Source: Adineta vaga
Taxonomy: Eukaryota; Rotifera
Direction of reading: 5' to 3'
Assembly (NCBI GenBank): GCA_021613535.1
Contig: CP075494.1
Location: 3,224,001 to 3,288,000 of the forward strand
Length of the DNA stretch: 64,000 nt
Position 1 is the stretch's first letter; each line of letters begins with the position of its first letter. The notes beneath the pieces were generated by a model. That model did no database searches and was not told where the DNA came from. It saw only the letters and a list, made by a program, of their open reading frames with translations. Both the position numbers and the translations under genes were made by a program. Of the stretch, positions 1-11,698 are shown piece by piece.

Positions 1-144
1 TTGTTCATTAGCACGCAGCAATATTGAAGAATAAAATCTATGCATAGATAGATATTAACACAGATAAAAGTCTTCAAAATACTCATTAGGTTTCTATCAC
101 ATTGCATTATGAATGTTTCGCTTAGTACAATATTATGAGAAGAG

Positions 145-713
145 TTAACAAGCATCTCTAGGTCCTAAATGTATATCATTACCTATAGATTGTACCGTCT
201 TAGTTTGATCAAAGCATGCAGCTGCACATCGTTCCAATTTATTCAATGCTAATTTTTCTGAAAAGCCATCAATTTTAACTTGAAATACACCAGAACCAGC
301 AGAACTATCCCAAAATTCACATAATCTGAATTGAATTTTATAATCGAACAAATGGAAGTGTTTAGCATAGAGTTTGCTCTCAGCATAGGCTGAATAAGTA
401 CCGGATCCACCACATGAAATGTTTGTTTTAAGTTCACTATGACCTAGTTTTGGACAGCTTATTGAGCAATCGCTGTTCTGTTGTCGACTTTGATCCATAA
501 GACCACTTCGTGAACATCGACATATGGAAGCTTGTATATATATATTATCGGTGTTTCACATAGAAGAAAACATAGTTTTGGTTCCATAAATGAACTTTCA
601 AAATAATCATTATAAGATACACGCATATAACATCCAACATAATTATATGAACCATGAGCAGCTACTGCTAAGATAATGATCAACAAAGTTGATAATATTC
701 TTGAATAAACCAT
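145..713 (-). pseudogene. WSC-domain secreted protein, frame broken in a TA run
   Basis: The minus-strand reading starts at 713 with a clear signal peptide (MVYSRILSTLLIIILAVAAHG) and enters a WSC-like domain (YNYVGCYMR..., MEPKLC..LC). The second half of the WSC pattern (ICRCSRSG ... DCSISCP) lies in another frame that ends at 145 with GPRDAC. The two frames meet in a (TA)n run near 540-555, where gain or loss of one TA unit would explain the shift. WSC domains are known as cysteine-rich extracellular carbohydrate-binding modules. After the WSC part comes a further cysteine-containing region of about 80 residues that I do not recognise. It is either an allele or pseudogene with microsatellite slippage, or an assembly indel. 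Confidence 0.6.
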
Positions 714-1287
714 ATATTTTACACAGAATATATATGTTTTTTTTCTAAACCAAAAATAAAAATAGTAAGAGAAGACATACTCTTAAGAACAAAAACGAAG
801 TGCTTATATACTCCTAATCACATATACATGGAACAAGAAGTATGTTTGTGCGAGTAGTACTTAGTAATTTCCTGACCTATTGAGATATCAAGGCACGAGT
901 CCATGATCACGAATGATGAAAAAATCAATGATAAAGGACAATATGAGAAATATGAGATATTTATAAATTATTTTCAATCAAATAATTGATAATAGAAAGA
1001 AATAGGAGATAGAAAACCTTTTCTTTTTTTTCTTATGAATATTTGATACATGAATGATAAGTGTTGTTTCTCTATGATATGATACTTGTAATTTCAAGGT
1101 TATTTTTCCCTCTTAGTTTGACATAAGTAAAGTTGGCAGCAGATTCGAGTTCTTTTTGCCGATAATCGTTTGAGTACCATCTTGAGGGTGTGGGTGTGTG
1201 TCTGAATATAAGACTGACATCCATGCCCTATTTCAGTACAATTCTTTAATCTAAATTATATAATTTAATCATCTATTTATTTTAGAA
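714..1287. other. Intergenic, with one telomere-like hairpin
   Basis: AT-rich sequence between the divergent WSC gene and the small plus-strand gene. The only structured item is the G-rich hairpin at 1181-1232, listed separately. A T-rich tract ending in TTTTAG just before 1288 could be a 3' splice site for a 5'UTR intron. Confidence 0.5.
1181..1232 (+). repeat. Telomere-like inverted repeat, copy 1
   Basis: The G-rich arm CTTGAGGGTGTGGGTGTG (from 1181) is followed after a short spacer by a degenerate C-rich arm (GACATCCATGCCCTA, to 1230). This is the first copy of a family found across the window. The outer CTTGAG is shared with copies at 26692 and 56180. Confidence 0.55.
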
Positions 1288-1806
1288 ATGATTCCAATTA
1301 ATAGCAGTGTCGATGAAGCATGGTCAGAGTTCGAACGATATTCTACGAATGATTATGTTCGACGATTTCTCGACGCACAAATAGTTGCTGCTTCGAATAT
1401 AATCACCACAGATACTTCGTAAGTAGTACAATGAAAGAAAAATATTGTAATCATTGGTGTTCATAGATCCGAGGCTAGCTCGACAAGTAATGATGAAGCA
1501 AAGCATCTGAAACCTGATATAGATCAATTAAATAATGGTCTGATACGAATTCAAACTGAAACTAAGGATAAATTTGCATCGATGGAGATAAATATTACTA
1601 ATCTTCATACTCGAGTAAATCATCTCGATAATCGTCTTGACAAAGTATGTAGCTTTAATAAACGCAATATTACAATCTACACTTATACTTAGGTAATTGA
1701 TTCACTCGATTGGATCATGGGTGCAATGGTACGAGTTAAAATGGGTCGAACAGATCCTCCATCGATTAAAGAAGAACAAGAATCCAAAGATGAACAGAGC
1801 GTTTAA
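1288..1806 (+). CDS. Small three-exon coiled-coil protein (about 140 aa)
   Basis: Exons are 1288-1418, 1467-1644 and 1693-1806, with 48-bp introns (GTAAGT...ATAG and GTATGT...TTAG). Joined, they give an uninterrupted frame of about 140 residues: an acidic N-terminus (MIPINSSVDEAWSEFERY), a heptad-rich middle (DQLNNGLIRIQTETKDKF... through NHLDNRLDK) and a C-terminus with VIDSLDWIMGAMVRVKMGR. I do not recognise a family. It may be a small oligomerising coiled-coil protein. A decayed copy that keeps the second intron lies at 4024-4302. Both splice junctions are canonical and phase-consistent, which supports a real gene. Confidence 0.7.
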
Positions 1807-2003
1807 ACTCGTTTTTTTTTACTTGAAATTTTTGTCAGTTTTAATATATCACTCGTAAAGATCTCCAAAGAACCACATTGTTTCTCATTGGATTAGGCTC
1901 TTAAAGGGTATCTTCGTACATGATCAAAATTCAAGTCTATAAATTAATATTTTGTTTATTATAAAAATAAAATAAAATGTTTAAATAATATTTCAAAAAA
2001 AAA

Positions 2004-3644
2004 TTATCCATGAAGTAATCGAAGATAAACACCATTTGTCCATCCAAAACCATCTTGTAAAGGATAATTTCCTCCTCCACCTTCACTTTGTTCAACAACA
2101 TTATATTTTTCTGTCATTTTTCCTGTTTCTTTAAAAATTTCATCATTAAGATTTAACCATCTTGTACGTATTTCATTTGCTAATTGATCAAAATGATAAT
2201 TTTTCATAGCTTGATATGAAATCCATTGTAAAGGAGCCCATCCTATCGGTGAATCCCATTGTTGTCCGGTTTGTTGAAGTGTTGTACTAAGACCACCTAT
2301 TTGAAGAAAATCTTTTTTGACACGTTGTTGAACAAATTCAGCTTGTTCTTTTGTTGCAATATTAAAAAATAATGGATAAAGACCAGCTAATGATAAAACT
2401 TTCTTTTGACGTTTATTAATTGGATCATAATCCATAAAAAATTTTTCTTCATTTGACCAAAATAAATTTTGAATAATTTCTTTTCTTTTCTTCGATAAAT
2501 TTTTAAATTGTTGACTTAATTCCATATTATTTAGTTCATCATAAATCAATGAAAGATAATCTTCAAGAAAATAAATTAAACAATTTAAATCAATTGGAAT
2601 AATAAAAGCACATTTATTTAGTTCTTTCGAATTTTCATCATCAAACCAACGAGAACTAAAATCCCAACCAGATTCACATGCAGCACGATTATGTAAATAA
2701 AATTCATCCGATTTTATACCATATAATTTCTCAGCTTTTTTACGTTCTTCTTCTTCTTTTGGAAATGATTCTGGTCTTGGACATGTTAATGGATCAAAAT
2801 ATCGATTTAATATCACATCATCTGATATCCAAACAACATGCTAGAAACAAAAATCAGTATTTTTTAGGAACTCGTCTATAAATAATAACTAAAAAAGACG
2901 CACTTGATTAAAAATATGATTTTCATTTAATTGATCTTTTCCATTCATCCAAAAAAGATATTCTTTATATAAATAAGGTAAATATTTTTGTCGAATTGCC
3001 GATGGATTTGAATTCATTTGAGATAATAATTGAATCATACAAGCAAAAAAAGGTGGTTGAGATCGTGTTAAATAATATGTTCGATTTCCATTTGGTATAA
3101 AATTATATTGATCAATTAAATAAGTAAAATTATCAATAATATTTTCAATTAAATGTGAATGATTCGGTGATACAGATAAACCTAATATTGTAAAATATGA
3201 ATCCCAATAAAAGATTTCACGAAATCTTCCACCAGGTACAACATAAGGAAAAGGAAGTGCAATACGTGAACTTCCTGGTGTTGGTTCATCAGCTGGACGA
3301 GATAAAATATCCCATAAACGATTGATATGATCAACTGTTGAAATATTTCTATCACTTGAAAAATTCTTTCCAGGTGAAGATGGAAGATTAAAATATTCAT
3401 TAATAAATTTTGATAAATCAAAATTAGATAAATTCTTTTTTTCATAATAAATTTTCAAAATATCTTCTGCTGAAATTTTCGGTACACAATCAACAAATGT
3501 TTTTGTATCGGAAAATATATGATTTAATTGAACTTCACGAAAAAGTTCACCATATATTTCATCCGGAGAATATTTCGAATTTTCAATTACTCTGTTTAAA
3601 GACATTTTTCTTATCTGAAACAATTTTTTTAAAATAAAATTCAT
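2004..3644 (-). CDS. Trehalase (glycoside hydrolase family 37)
   Basis: Hydrolyses trehalose to two glucoses. Exon 1 runs from 3644 (or the ATG at 3605) to 2904, then a 63-bp GT-AG intron (2841-2903), then exon 2 to the stop at 2004. Together this is about 525 residues, close to the family length. Both family signatures are visible: PGGRFREIFYWDSYF in exon 1 and QWDSPIGWAP in exon 2. The catalytic acid Asp lies in ESGWDFSSRW and the Glu side in EGGGGNYPLQDGFGWTNGV. A TTTCAG just upstream of 3605 suggests that MSLNRV is the first codon of this exon and that a 5' exon exists; no signal peptide is seen in the visible part. It lies between the two copies of the small coiled-coil gene. Confidence 0.92.
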
Positions 3645-4023
3645 TTCTAATTAATTCTAAAACAAATAAAAACATTGAACTACTTGTTCTACTTTAAAGA
3701 ATACTTTGTCAGTTTCCAATACATACCATCAAAGGAAAAATAATAATAAAAATGAATTATATAAAATGATCGACAAGTACAAATAAGTGCATAGGCACAT
3801 CTATAACAAGTACAAGATATTAACCTTGTCCTTTCCTTCTCTTTTACTTATTGTTTCATTTTTTACGAATGTATATAAATACCAATGATGGTTTAATATT
3901 GATTAGTGACATCTTTTATTTTATTACTTAATGAATAGTTCGATAGATTTCATAAAGAATTAAACAATAGTGGCATAATAATAAAAAATCAAAACTTTTT
4001 CAACAGTTTAATAGATGACAGAA
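3645..4023. other. Intergenic, AT-rich
   Basis: No coding or repeat structure recognised. It should hold the trehalase promoter and any 5' exon. Confidence 0.4.
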
Positions 4024-4302
4024 TCAAATTATAGATCAATTAAATAATGATCTGACACATATTCAAACTGAAGCTAATGACAAATTTGCATAGATGAAGA
4101 TGGATATTTCTAATCTTCACAATTGAGAACTTGATAACATATGTAGCTTTAATAAACGCAATATTATACAATCTACATTTATGCTTAGGTAATTGATTCA
4201 CTCGATTGGATCATGGGTGCAATGGTACGAGTTAAAATGGGTCGAACAGATCCTCTATCGATTATAGAAGAACAAGAATCCAAAGATGAACAGAATATCT
4301 GA
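4024..4302 (+). pseudogene. Decayed copy of the 1288-1806 gene
   Basis: The sequence is colinear with exon 2, intron 2 and exon 3 of the gene at 1288-1806: the same ATAGATCAATTAAATAATG start, the same intron core AGCTTTAATAAACGCAATAT, and an almost identical exon 3 (GTAATTGATTCACTCGATTG onward). In-frame stops (GCATAG for GCATCG, AATTGA) and small deletions break it, and the intron donor has lost its GT context. Because the intron is kept, it arose by DNA-level duplication and not by retrocopying. Exon 1 is missing. Confidence 0.85.
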
Positions 4303-4478
4303 ACTTCTTCTTTTTTTACTTGTCATCCAGCATTATTATATATCTACACCGACACCATCGAGATAGTACGACATCTATACGTTTTGTTGCTGTTTCGTTG
4401 AGCTTTTAATCATTCGTCTCTTACTATATTATATAATAAGAAAAAAATATATCATTTTTCGAATAACTTAAACTTAAT

Positions 4479-5606
4479 ATGTCTATATATCGTAGTTTAA
4501 CATTTGGTCTTACAGGTATTGTTAAATACACTCGATCAGGGTTTGAATCTGCTGCAAAACAGTTCAATCCGAAGGACACAGATGTTGATTTATCCAGTAA
4601 ACATATCATGATTACTGGTGCTAATTCAGTAAACGTTAAATTATTTTTTCAACAGGAATATAAAGTTGGAATTTTAGGGTATTGGAAAAATAACTGCATT
4701 GGAATGTGCAAAACGCAGTGCTCATGTTTACATGGTATGTCGGGATAAAAATCGTGGTGAAGAAGCTCAAAAAGAAATCGTAGACCAAACGAATAATCAT
4801 AATGTTGAATTACATATTTGTGATTTATCTAAACCACAAGATATTTATGCTTTTGCTCAAGAATTTGTTCGATCAAAAAAACCACTTGATGTAAAATATT
4901 GTTCGAACAATAATAAGATATTTTTCTAATTCATTTCTTTCTTTAGATTCTATGTAACAATGCAGGTTGTATGATCAACGAACGACAAATGATTAATAAT
5001 GACTTAGAAGCTAATTTTGCGACAAATACATTAGGAACTTATATTTTAACAACAAATTTAGTTCCTGTACTCAAAGAAAATCCACATGCTTGTGTATTTA
5101 CAACAAGTTCGGGAGGTATGTATACGGTTCGATTGGATCCTGATGATTTCAATTCAACACAAATGAACACATTTAATGGTGATCTTGTCTATGCTCAGAA
5201 TAAACGTCAACAGGTTGTTATGTCTGAACGATTAGCTCGACGACATCCATCAATATTTTTTGCATCATGGCATCCTGGTAATTGTTCTCATATGTTTTGA
5301 GTTGATTGATAGAGAAAAAGGCGTTATTTTGTAGGTTGGGTTGATACACCAGCTGTTCGTTCAGCAATGCCATCATTTTATGCCAAAATGCAAGATCGTC
5401 TTCGTACACCTGAACAAGGTGCAGATACATTAGTTTGGCTTTGTTGTTTGAAAGATTTATCTAGTCGATTTACTAGTGGTGACTTCTTTTTTGATCGAGC
5501 TGTTGCATCAAAACATTTGCCATTAGCATGGACAAAATCAAGCAACGATGATGAGGAACGTTTTATGCGAAATTTAGATCAATTAAGCGAAAAGTATTCG
5601 AAATGA
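4479..5606 (+). CDS. Short-chain dehydrogenase/reductase, DHRS12-like
   Basis: Four exons (4479-4628, 4678-4890, 4947-5277, 5335-5606) with GT-AG introns of 49-57 bp join to about 321 residues. The nucleotide-binding motif TGANSGIGKITA is rebuilt exactly across intron 1. NNAG follows in exon 3, and the catalytic set is visible: Ser in TTSSGGMYT and Tyr/Lys in VYAQNKRQQ. WHPGWVDTPAV, typical of the loop after the active site, spans intron 3. These are classical SDR features. The N-terminal leader (MSIYRSLTFGLTGIVKYTRSG) and overall form resemble animal SDR family member 12, so I infer an NAD(P)-dependent oxidoreductase of lipid or carbonyl metabolism. The substrate cannot be read from sequence. 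Confidence 0.88.
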
Positions 5607-5806
5607 TTTTGATGTTTTTTTTAAAACTATAGGATCGAACAAACAGACATCTGATTTATATTTCAAAAATAAAAATACTTCGAAGAATATGTTTGATTCA
5701 AGTGATGATTAAAGAAAAATCGAGATTAAAATAGTACAATAAAATAAGGGATACAATATCGGGGAAAAGCATCTTTTGTGTCTTTGGTAGTTGTTGTTCT
5801 CAAACT

Positions 5807-6823
5807 TTATTTTGTTACACATTGTTGGTAGAGTGACCAAATCGATGAGTCAAAATAGGGTCCATTCATATAGTTAGAAATACTGTTAATTGTAAAACTA
5901 TTCAGTGATGTGATATAACCAACACCAGTTGACGTGACAAAATTCTGAAACCAAGGACCGCCAGAACAACCACCAGTCATGTCACATGGAATTGTTTGAC
6001 CATTATATCCATTACCATATTTTGAAGCTGCCGTCGTACCTGAACAGTATTGCATGACTTCTCCTTTTGCCAGATTGTATGGATAACCGAATGAATACGT
6101 GAGTTGATTTCGTGGATAATTAGAACCGACACCTTCAGAACCTTGTAAATCTTGAATATGTTGACCTTTTGAATTTGTATAAAGATTTACAAAGCAAACA
6201 TCGTAATTGTAATTTTGATTAACTGTCCATGAATTGTATGCTGTCATCGTTCGAGCTGCCCATTTTCCATATGGTTGTGCTCCATTTTTGTAGCCAGGAA
6301 TAAATATAAAATTTTGATTGATACGAAATTTCTTTGTATCATAATCATAGCAACAATGGCCAGCTGTTATAATGGTATCTTTATTACTGGCGGTAACAAT
6401 TGCACCTGAACACATTCCATAGCTGTAGCCGGTATTGTTCCAAAAAATTTTCCCCGTTGTATACGTTTGACGTCCAGTGCCGCCGAATACTTGTTTGCTC
6501 GAAACTTTACCAGTATCTTCTGCTATGACGGCTTTTTGTAATGATCCGATTGTTCCATCAGCAAAGCTGGGTGGATCATTATTTATTATCTGCGTTTTTG
6601 TCGCTCCTTGAGAACTAATCTTTCGATTTGGCATCACTGGTTTTGCTGCTTTTAGTTTATCATCAGTCCAAAATGAAAGAACTTGATCGAGATGTTTGCC
6701 GACCGAGATCGATCGTGATGAAGAATAAGCATTAGCACTGACAATTTTAAATGGATCATCTGCAGTTGGTGCAGCTACAACATAATAAATGGTTCCAAGC
6801 AGTATGAATACTGAGACAGACAT
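5807..6823 (-). CDS. Secreted V8-like (glutamyl endopeptidase type) serine protease
   Basis: A single-exon gene of 338 residues. The signal peptide (MSVSVFILLGTIYYVVAAP) is followed by a pro-region of about 100 residues and a chymotrypsin-fold protease of the V8/S1B type. The catalytic triad is visible: His in TAGHCC, Asp in NYDVCFVNL, Ser in GGCSGGPW. The cysteine pairs around His and Ser are intact. Such enzymes are common in bacteria and fungi and less usual in animals; with no introns beside intron-bearing neighbours, horizontal acquisition is possible (inference). Likely role: extracellular digestion or defence. A downstream TTTATT on the plus strand could be its polyadenylation signal. 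Confidence 0.88.
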   Translation of the reverse strand: MSVSVFILLGTIYYVVAAPTADDPFKIVSANAYSSSRSISVGKHLDQVLSFWTDDKLKAAKPVMPNRKISSQGATKTQIINNDPPSFADGTIGSLQKAVIAEDTGKVSSKQVFGGTGRQTYTTGKIFWNNTGYSYGMCSGAIVTASNKDTIITAGHCCYDYDTKKFRINQNFIFIPGYKNGAQPYGKWAARTMTAYNSWTVNQNYNYDVCFVNLYTNSKGQHIQDLQGSEGVGSNYPRNQLTYSFGYPYNLAKGEVMQYCSGTTAASKYGNGYNGQTIPCDMTGGCSGGPWFQNFVTSTGVGYITSLNSFTINSISNYMNGPYFDSSIWSLYQQCVTK

Positions 6824-8214
6824 ATCGTCGTTTTTCTATACCAATTGCTGAAACGAAAAGTGAGAAAGAGAGGACATTGCTTACTGTTTATATAGTGTTT
6901 CTTCTCTGTGACGTTACTATAGTATTTTTTATGCGTATGAAAAAAGTCCCATATCGAAAATGTCATCTTTGTTTGTGTCGAACAAATTGAAACAATTTAC
7001 TAGACAAATAGTTACTAAAAAGCATTCGTCACTCTCTCTCTCTTCCTGTGTTTTTAAAAACAATAATCTTCAAAATGGAATTGATTGTTTGCATGAAACA
7101 AAAAGCAAAAAGGTGAGGAAGAAAACTGAAAAACATCGGAGTGAAGAGCATTGTTGGTGAGTTTGGCATCTCATTCGCACTTCATCCCTCCATGACTTGA
7201 GGTATGTATGAGGAAAGTTTCATTTAGAGGATTCTTGTGGATGAGGGTGTGGGATAAAAGAAGTTATTGTTTCGATTGGATTTACAGCATTTTGGTGGCA
7301 TAATGAAGAGCATTCTACATTTAACTAAAATAAAAGATACATAAATAAACAAATGAATTTTGTTCATTCACTAGAGATTTTGATAAACTATGAAACTCTA
7401 ATGTCCATTTAAAGAAGTTCTTACAAATAATTGTACATTTTTACGTCTAACATCAATTTTCGATTGAAAATAAGGAACAATAATCTTTGCGAGAATCCAT
7501 ATCTAAATAAAATAATTAATTCATGGAAATATCATTGTAGAATAGAAAGAGATATTCTTGAAAGCTTTATCAGAAAAATTTGTTTCTAAACAAAAATAAA
7601 GAATATATTTAATTCTTACATCTCATGCCACAATTTGATATTGGATTTGAATGTTTATTTAGAACATAGGAAATATTCTCATTCATGAATATCTTAATTA
7701 TGTCAATATAAATCAACAAAAATTACGCAAATATGTTTTACTAGCAGAGGTATCCGATGATAGTTCAGAACCTTCTAGACTAACAATTTCATATGTCAGA
7801 AAACGACAGAGAACGCACAGAGGCTTGTTCTTGAAAATTCTCATCTATATCACAACATATCCCGTCACACATATCTAAGATCGATCAAATGAGCTGCTCG
7901 AAAATTGATTATATTTCAACTACCCTCCGTTTTCGATCCCTCTTAACTTTTCCCTGTACATACGAAAGTGTCATGAACAGTTTAATGACCTTAGCTATCA
8001 CAGAACCACCTGGATGAAATTTCACCCAAGCCCGCACCTCACCCTCAAAATGCATCGGTATTATAGATTAAAAAGAACGATACACCTTTACCACTAATAT
8101 TTGTTACGATTATGTCAATAAAGAAAATCATTTTTATTAATCACACATACTCTTCTATTTATTATATAACAAAGAAAAAATAAATATTTTATTAATTTCA
8201 CAAACATTAGGCAT
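6824..8214. other. Intergenic, with two weak telomere-like half sites
   Basis: No gene recognised. A G-rich arm GATGAGGGTGTGGGA (7240-7254) has a poor C-rich partner at 7175-7190. A C-rich arm (TTCACCCAAGCCCGCACCTCACCCTCAAAATGC, in part, 8021-8051) ends in CCCTCAAAATGCATC, like the end of the 40598 copy. The left end of the neighbouring pogo/Tigger element should lie in the last part, but I could not find its terminal repeat. Confidence 0.4.
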
Positions 8215-9782
8215 CTATTCAATTTCAAACAATAGTAAAAAATATTCTAATGCTTCGGTGAGTTTAGGTGGTGCTTCAGCTGACATATCATAATCTTCGT
8301 TGTTCTCTGTAGTTGTATTATCGCCACAATCTTCGTTAACGACGACGATCAAATCGTCATTCATATTGGTCCATTCGTTGAAAACTGGAGTATCTGAATC
8401 TATTTCAACAAATTCATCGACAGTAAGAAGTTTCTCTAAATCTTCAAAAGCAGCTGCAATATCGTTATCACTATTATTAATTGTTGTAGTAGTACTTGCA
8501 CTTTGAATGATCGAATTAATAAAACCTGCCATACGAAATGTATTACAAATTGTGGATTGAGTAACAGCTTGCCAAGAGTTTTTCGTTTAATATACAGCAT
8601 CGAGAGCTGTAATAATAGTATCATCCGATGAGTTATGGGGAGAGCGCATTGTGATATTACATGTTTGACAAGTTGTTGTTCTAAACAGAAAGATTATGTT
8701 TATTAGGAAATTACAAGGCTTATTACTTACGATAGTAACACTTGAAATTTCTAATGATTCCTTGATCCAATGGTTGTAGTTTTGAAGTTGTATTAGAAGG
8801 AAAAAATTTAAGAGTAATGTTGGAATATTGAGCATCAGAATTATGACTAGGATCATAATTGATGAATAATAAGATCTTACGCTTTTGTTTGATCATGCTC
8901 TTGTTGATACCGGTAAGCCATTCATCGAATAGACTAGCAATCATCCAACTTGTACGATTACATCGCCATATGAAGGGTAATTTTTTGGTATTCAGATTTT
9001 TAAAACAACGTGGTTTTGCGGCTTTGCCTGAGACAAATATACAAACAGAGATAATTGGTTTCAATCGAATTTACAATTAAAAATTTCTTAATTAAAAATG
9101 CTTGTAACTTGCCTGTTCCAGTCATGTTTGTACAAAGAAGAACGGTAAAGCGTTCTTTGGCTCGTTTCCCTTCCTTAAAAGTCTCTTTGGCCATAACAAG
9201 TGAACGATTAGATAAAGCTTTGAAAAACAAACCAGTTTCATCAGCATTATAAACATCACTGGGATCGTATCCATCGGTAGTCGAAGAAAGCCGATTTCGC
9301 TAGTCATCGACGGCTGCATTGTTGACTGATGCAGATTCACCATAAATAGTTCAATAATGGATGTTATGACGTTCTCTAAATTTTTCGAGTCAACCGTTAC
9401 TAGCTTTGAAATCATAAGGATCAGTGCCACTTAATTGTTCACAAATTTTTCAAGCTTGTTCTTGTATGAGTGGACTAGAGATAGGTATGTTCTTACTACG
9501 TTGAATAACGAATCATTCGTAAACTTTTTCATCCAGTTGTTGGTTAAATTCATCTCGAAAGTTCCGTTTTTTTGTTGAATTTTCATTTCGTTCCTAACAT
9601 TCGATGTATTCTGCCTTGCGTTTGATAATATTTGATACACTACCGATCGAGATCTTATAATTTTCAGCAAGCGTACGATAAGAAACGCTATTTTCATTTT
9701 CACGAATCAATTCTATTTTTTTAGATAAGGTTGGTGTATGTTTTGTCACCATTTTACAAGTGAAAGTAAAAATGTGTGTCAT
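8215..9782 (-). pseudogene. pogo/Tigger-type DDE transposase, degenerate
   Basis: The minus strand encodes the order of a Tigger transposase. An N-terminal psq/CENP-B helix-turn-helix (KKIELIRENENSVSYRTLAENYKISIGSVSN, read in part) starts near 9750. A CENP-B/Tc5 HTH (GWLEKFRERHNI) lies near 9390. A DDE core follows, with NADETGLF near 9250 and PLDQGIIRNFKCYYRK near 8750. An intron at about 8684-8733 precedes the C-terminal region ending at 8215. In-frame stops occur near 9449, 9301 and 8590, plus frame changes. The second catalytic aspartate (normally D-N-x-P-S-H) reads I-N-Y-D-P-S-H, so it is probably lost. Transposition activity is therefore unlikely. Confidence 0.85.
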
Positions 9783-10400
9783 TGTTTCACATAGAATCGG
9801 TTAACTCATTGCAGACTATTCATTTTCATTTTCTTTTTTGTTGCGTGCATACGACAAAGCTCTTTACGAGAAGTTAACCGTCCAAATTTGATTTATCAAT
9901 GCTCTATTATGTAGTTCACTTTTGTTAAGATGAAAATCATCACTTTCAAAAGATTGCTTTAGTAAACTTGTTTGGTTCGATAAGAAAACATTTATCATTC
10001 GTCCTTTTTTTCGGCTCTTTATAAACTGTCAACAGTTGATTATAGTAATATAGTTCATAATTACAATAGCTGTTATACTTATGACTCAAATCACAAATAT
10101 TATAAAGTACGTTTCAAAAAGTCGGTAGATCTACTTCTACAATAGAACATTAATGTGCGTATCACGTCATTCATATTCGTGATACTCCGATGGACTTCAT
10201 TCTAGTCTGTCTAGTGACGCAACTATTAAGCTTCGAAGAGCACTATTTTACTAAGACACGAAGTTCATCCAAATAATATTGCCTATACATTTCGATATAA
10301 TTATAGTTTCATTATTTAAATTTGACAGTACAGCTTAAACTGTTTTCGTCTTCATATAACTGTCTAAAATTATCAGTATCTCTTCAATACTCTTTACATG
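9783..10400. other. Intergenic between two transposons
   Basis: No gene seen. A short inverted pair CGGTTAACT (9797) / AGTTAACCG (9870) lies just upstream of the transposase start and may be a terminal or regulatory part of the pogo element. No matching end was found near 8 kb. Confidence 0.35.
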
Positions 10401-10532
10401 TATACGTCGTGTCGAAGTTACACTGTTTGTCGAAGTTATTGTAAATGATTTGCAAACATTAAGAATAAAAAAAAGCAATGTTCTTTCGAGACTAATATTA
10501 ATAACTAGTTTTAATTTAATAGAGATAGATAT

Positions 10533-11698
10533 CCCAGGGCGAGTAATCCGAGATCCGGATCCCGTCGGATCCTGTCGGAAACCCTACTAAATCCGATGAA
10601 TTCCGCCAGGAATCCGACAACTTCCGACAGGATCCGTGTCGGAAATCGCCGGAATCTTTGGTACAGGAATCCGACCGGAAATGGTCGGATGTCGGATCCG
10701 CCGATTTCCGACACCCGGATCCGATAGTCGGAAAATCTCGGAACCGACAGGATCCAGCAGGTTTTTTACAGGTTTTCATGCCCAGGATTTCCATTACTTT
10801 TTTTCAAATTTTATATTTACATATATTCATTTATTGAAATTATTTATATAAAACAACGAAAAGACTATTTTATAAAAAAAAGACAAATAGATAGTTGAAA
10901 AACAATTTTTGCCTATGGAATCTTTTCATAGAAAAGATTTTTTTTAAACTGTTAGTATACAAAAAAAAAATTTCAAATAAAATATTCGATTCCAAAATGA
11001 AAAAAATAAGATAAAATTATTAATATATAAAAAAAAGAAGTTTAAATGAACTATTTTGTTCTAAAATGGAAAAAAATTGTTCATCTATAAAAAAAAAAAT
11101 TTTATATTAAATATTCGATTCTAAAATGAAAATAAAATACAATTGTTAATAAAAAATTTTTACAAATCTAATTCGAGTAGAACGGAAGTACAAATGACTG
11201 TATCATGTCGAAGAAATGAACGAATGAAATGAACATTTTTTCAATCAGATCGTCACATGACTTGCTGACCATCTAGAAAAACTGTTAATAGATGTCGCTT
11301 AAGCGTACAGTTAATCTTTCTAAATAATAAACATCTACTTCTTGCAAACATACTGATAAATATCAGTTATAATGAGTCAAATATTGTCTAAAGACCATTG
11401 AAAAACCTATCACGAGTAAGAATTGACTGGAGTAGATTACATAGTATTTGAAAGTATAAAGCCTTGACGGTTCCGACACTTTCCGACAGTCGGATTATGT
11501 GAGATCCGACAGGTTCCGTATGTCGGAACTCTCTGGATCCTGCTGTCGAATCCTGGATGTGCCGACCATCGGAATGTAACGGAAACTAAAGGATCTTATA
11601 CGAAATCCGATCATCGGAATCCCATCAGATCCGACCGTCGGATGTTGCCGGATTATATAGGGATCCGACAGGATCCGATGGGATGGTTTCGACCTGGG
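10533..11698. mobile_element. GC-rich-ended MITE with GGATCCGAC repeats
   Basis: It sits inside the left TIR of the Ginger-like element; the uninterrupted sequence is seen in the right TIR, which defines the insertion precisely. Ends are CCCAGG...CCTGGG, apparently flanked by TA. About 230 bases at each end are filled with copies, in both orientations, of CCGACAGGATCC / GTCGGATCC-like words. The central 700 bases are AT-rich without an ORF. It is non-autonomous; the family of the mobilising transposase is unknown. Confidence 0.75.
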
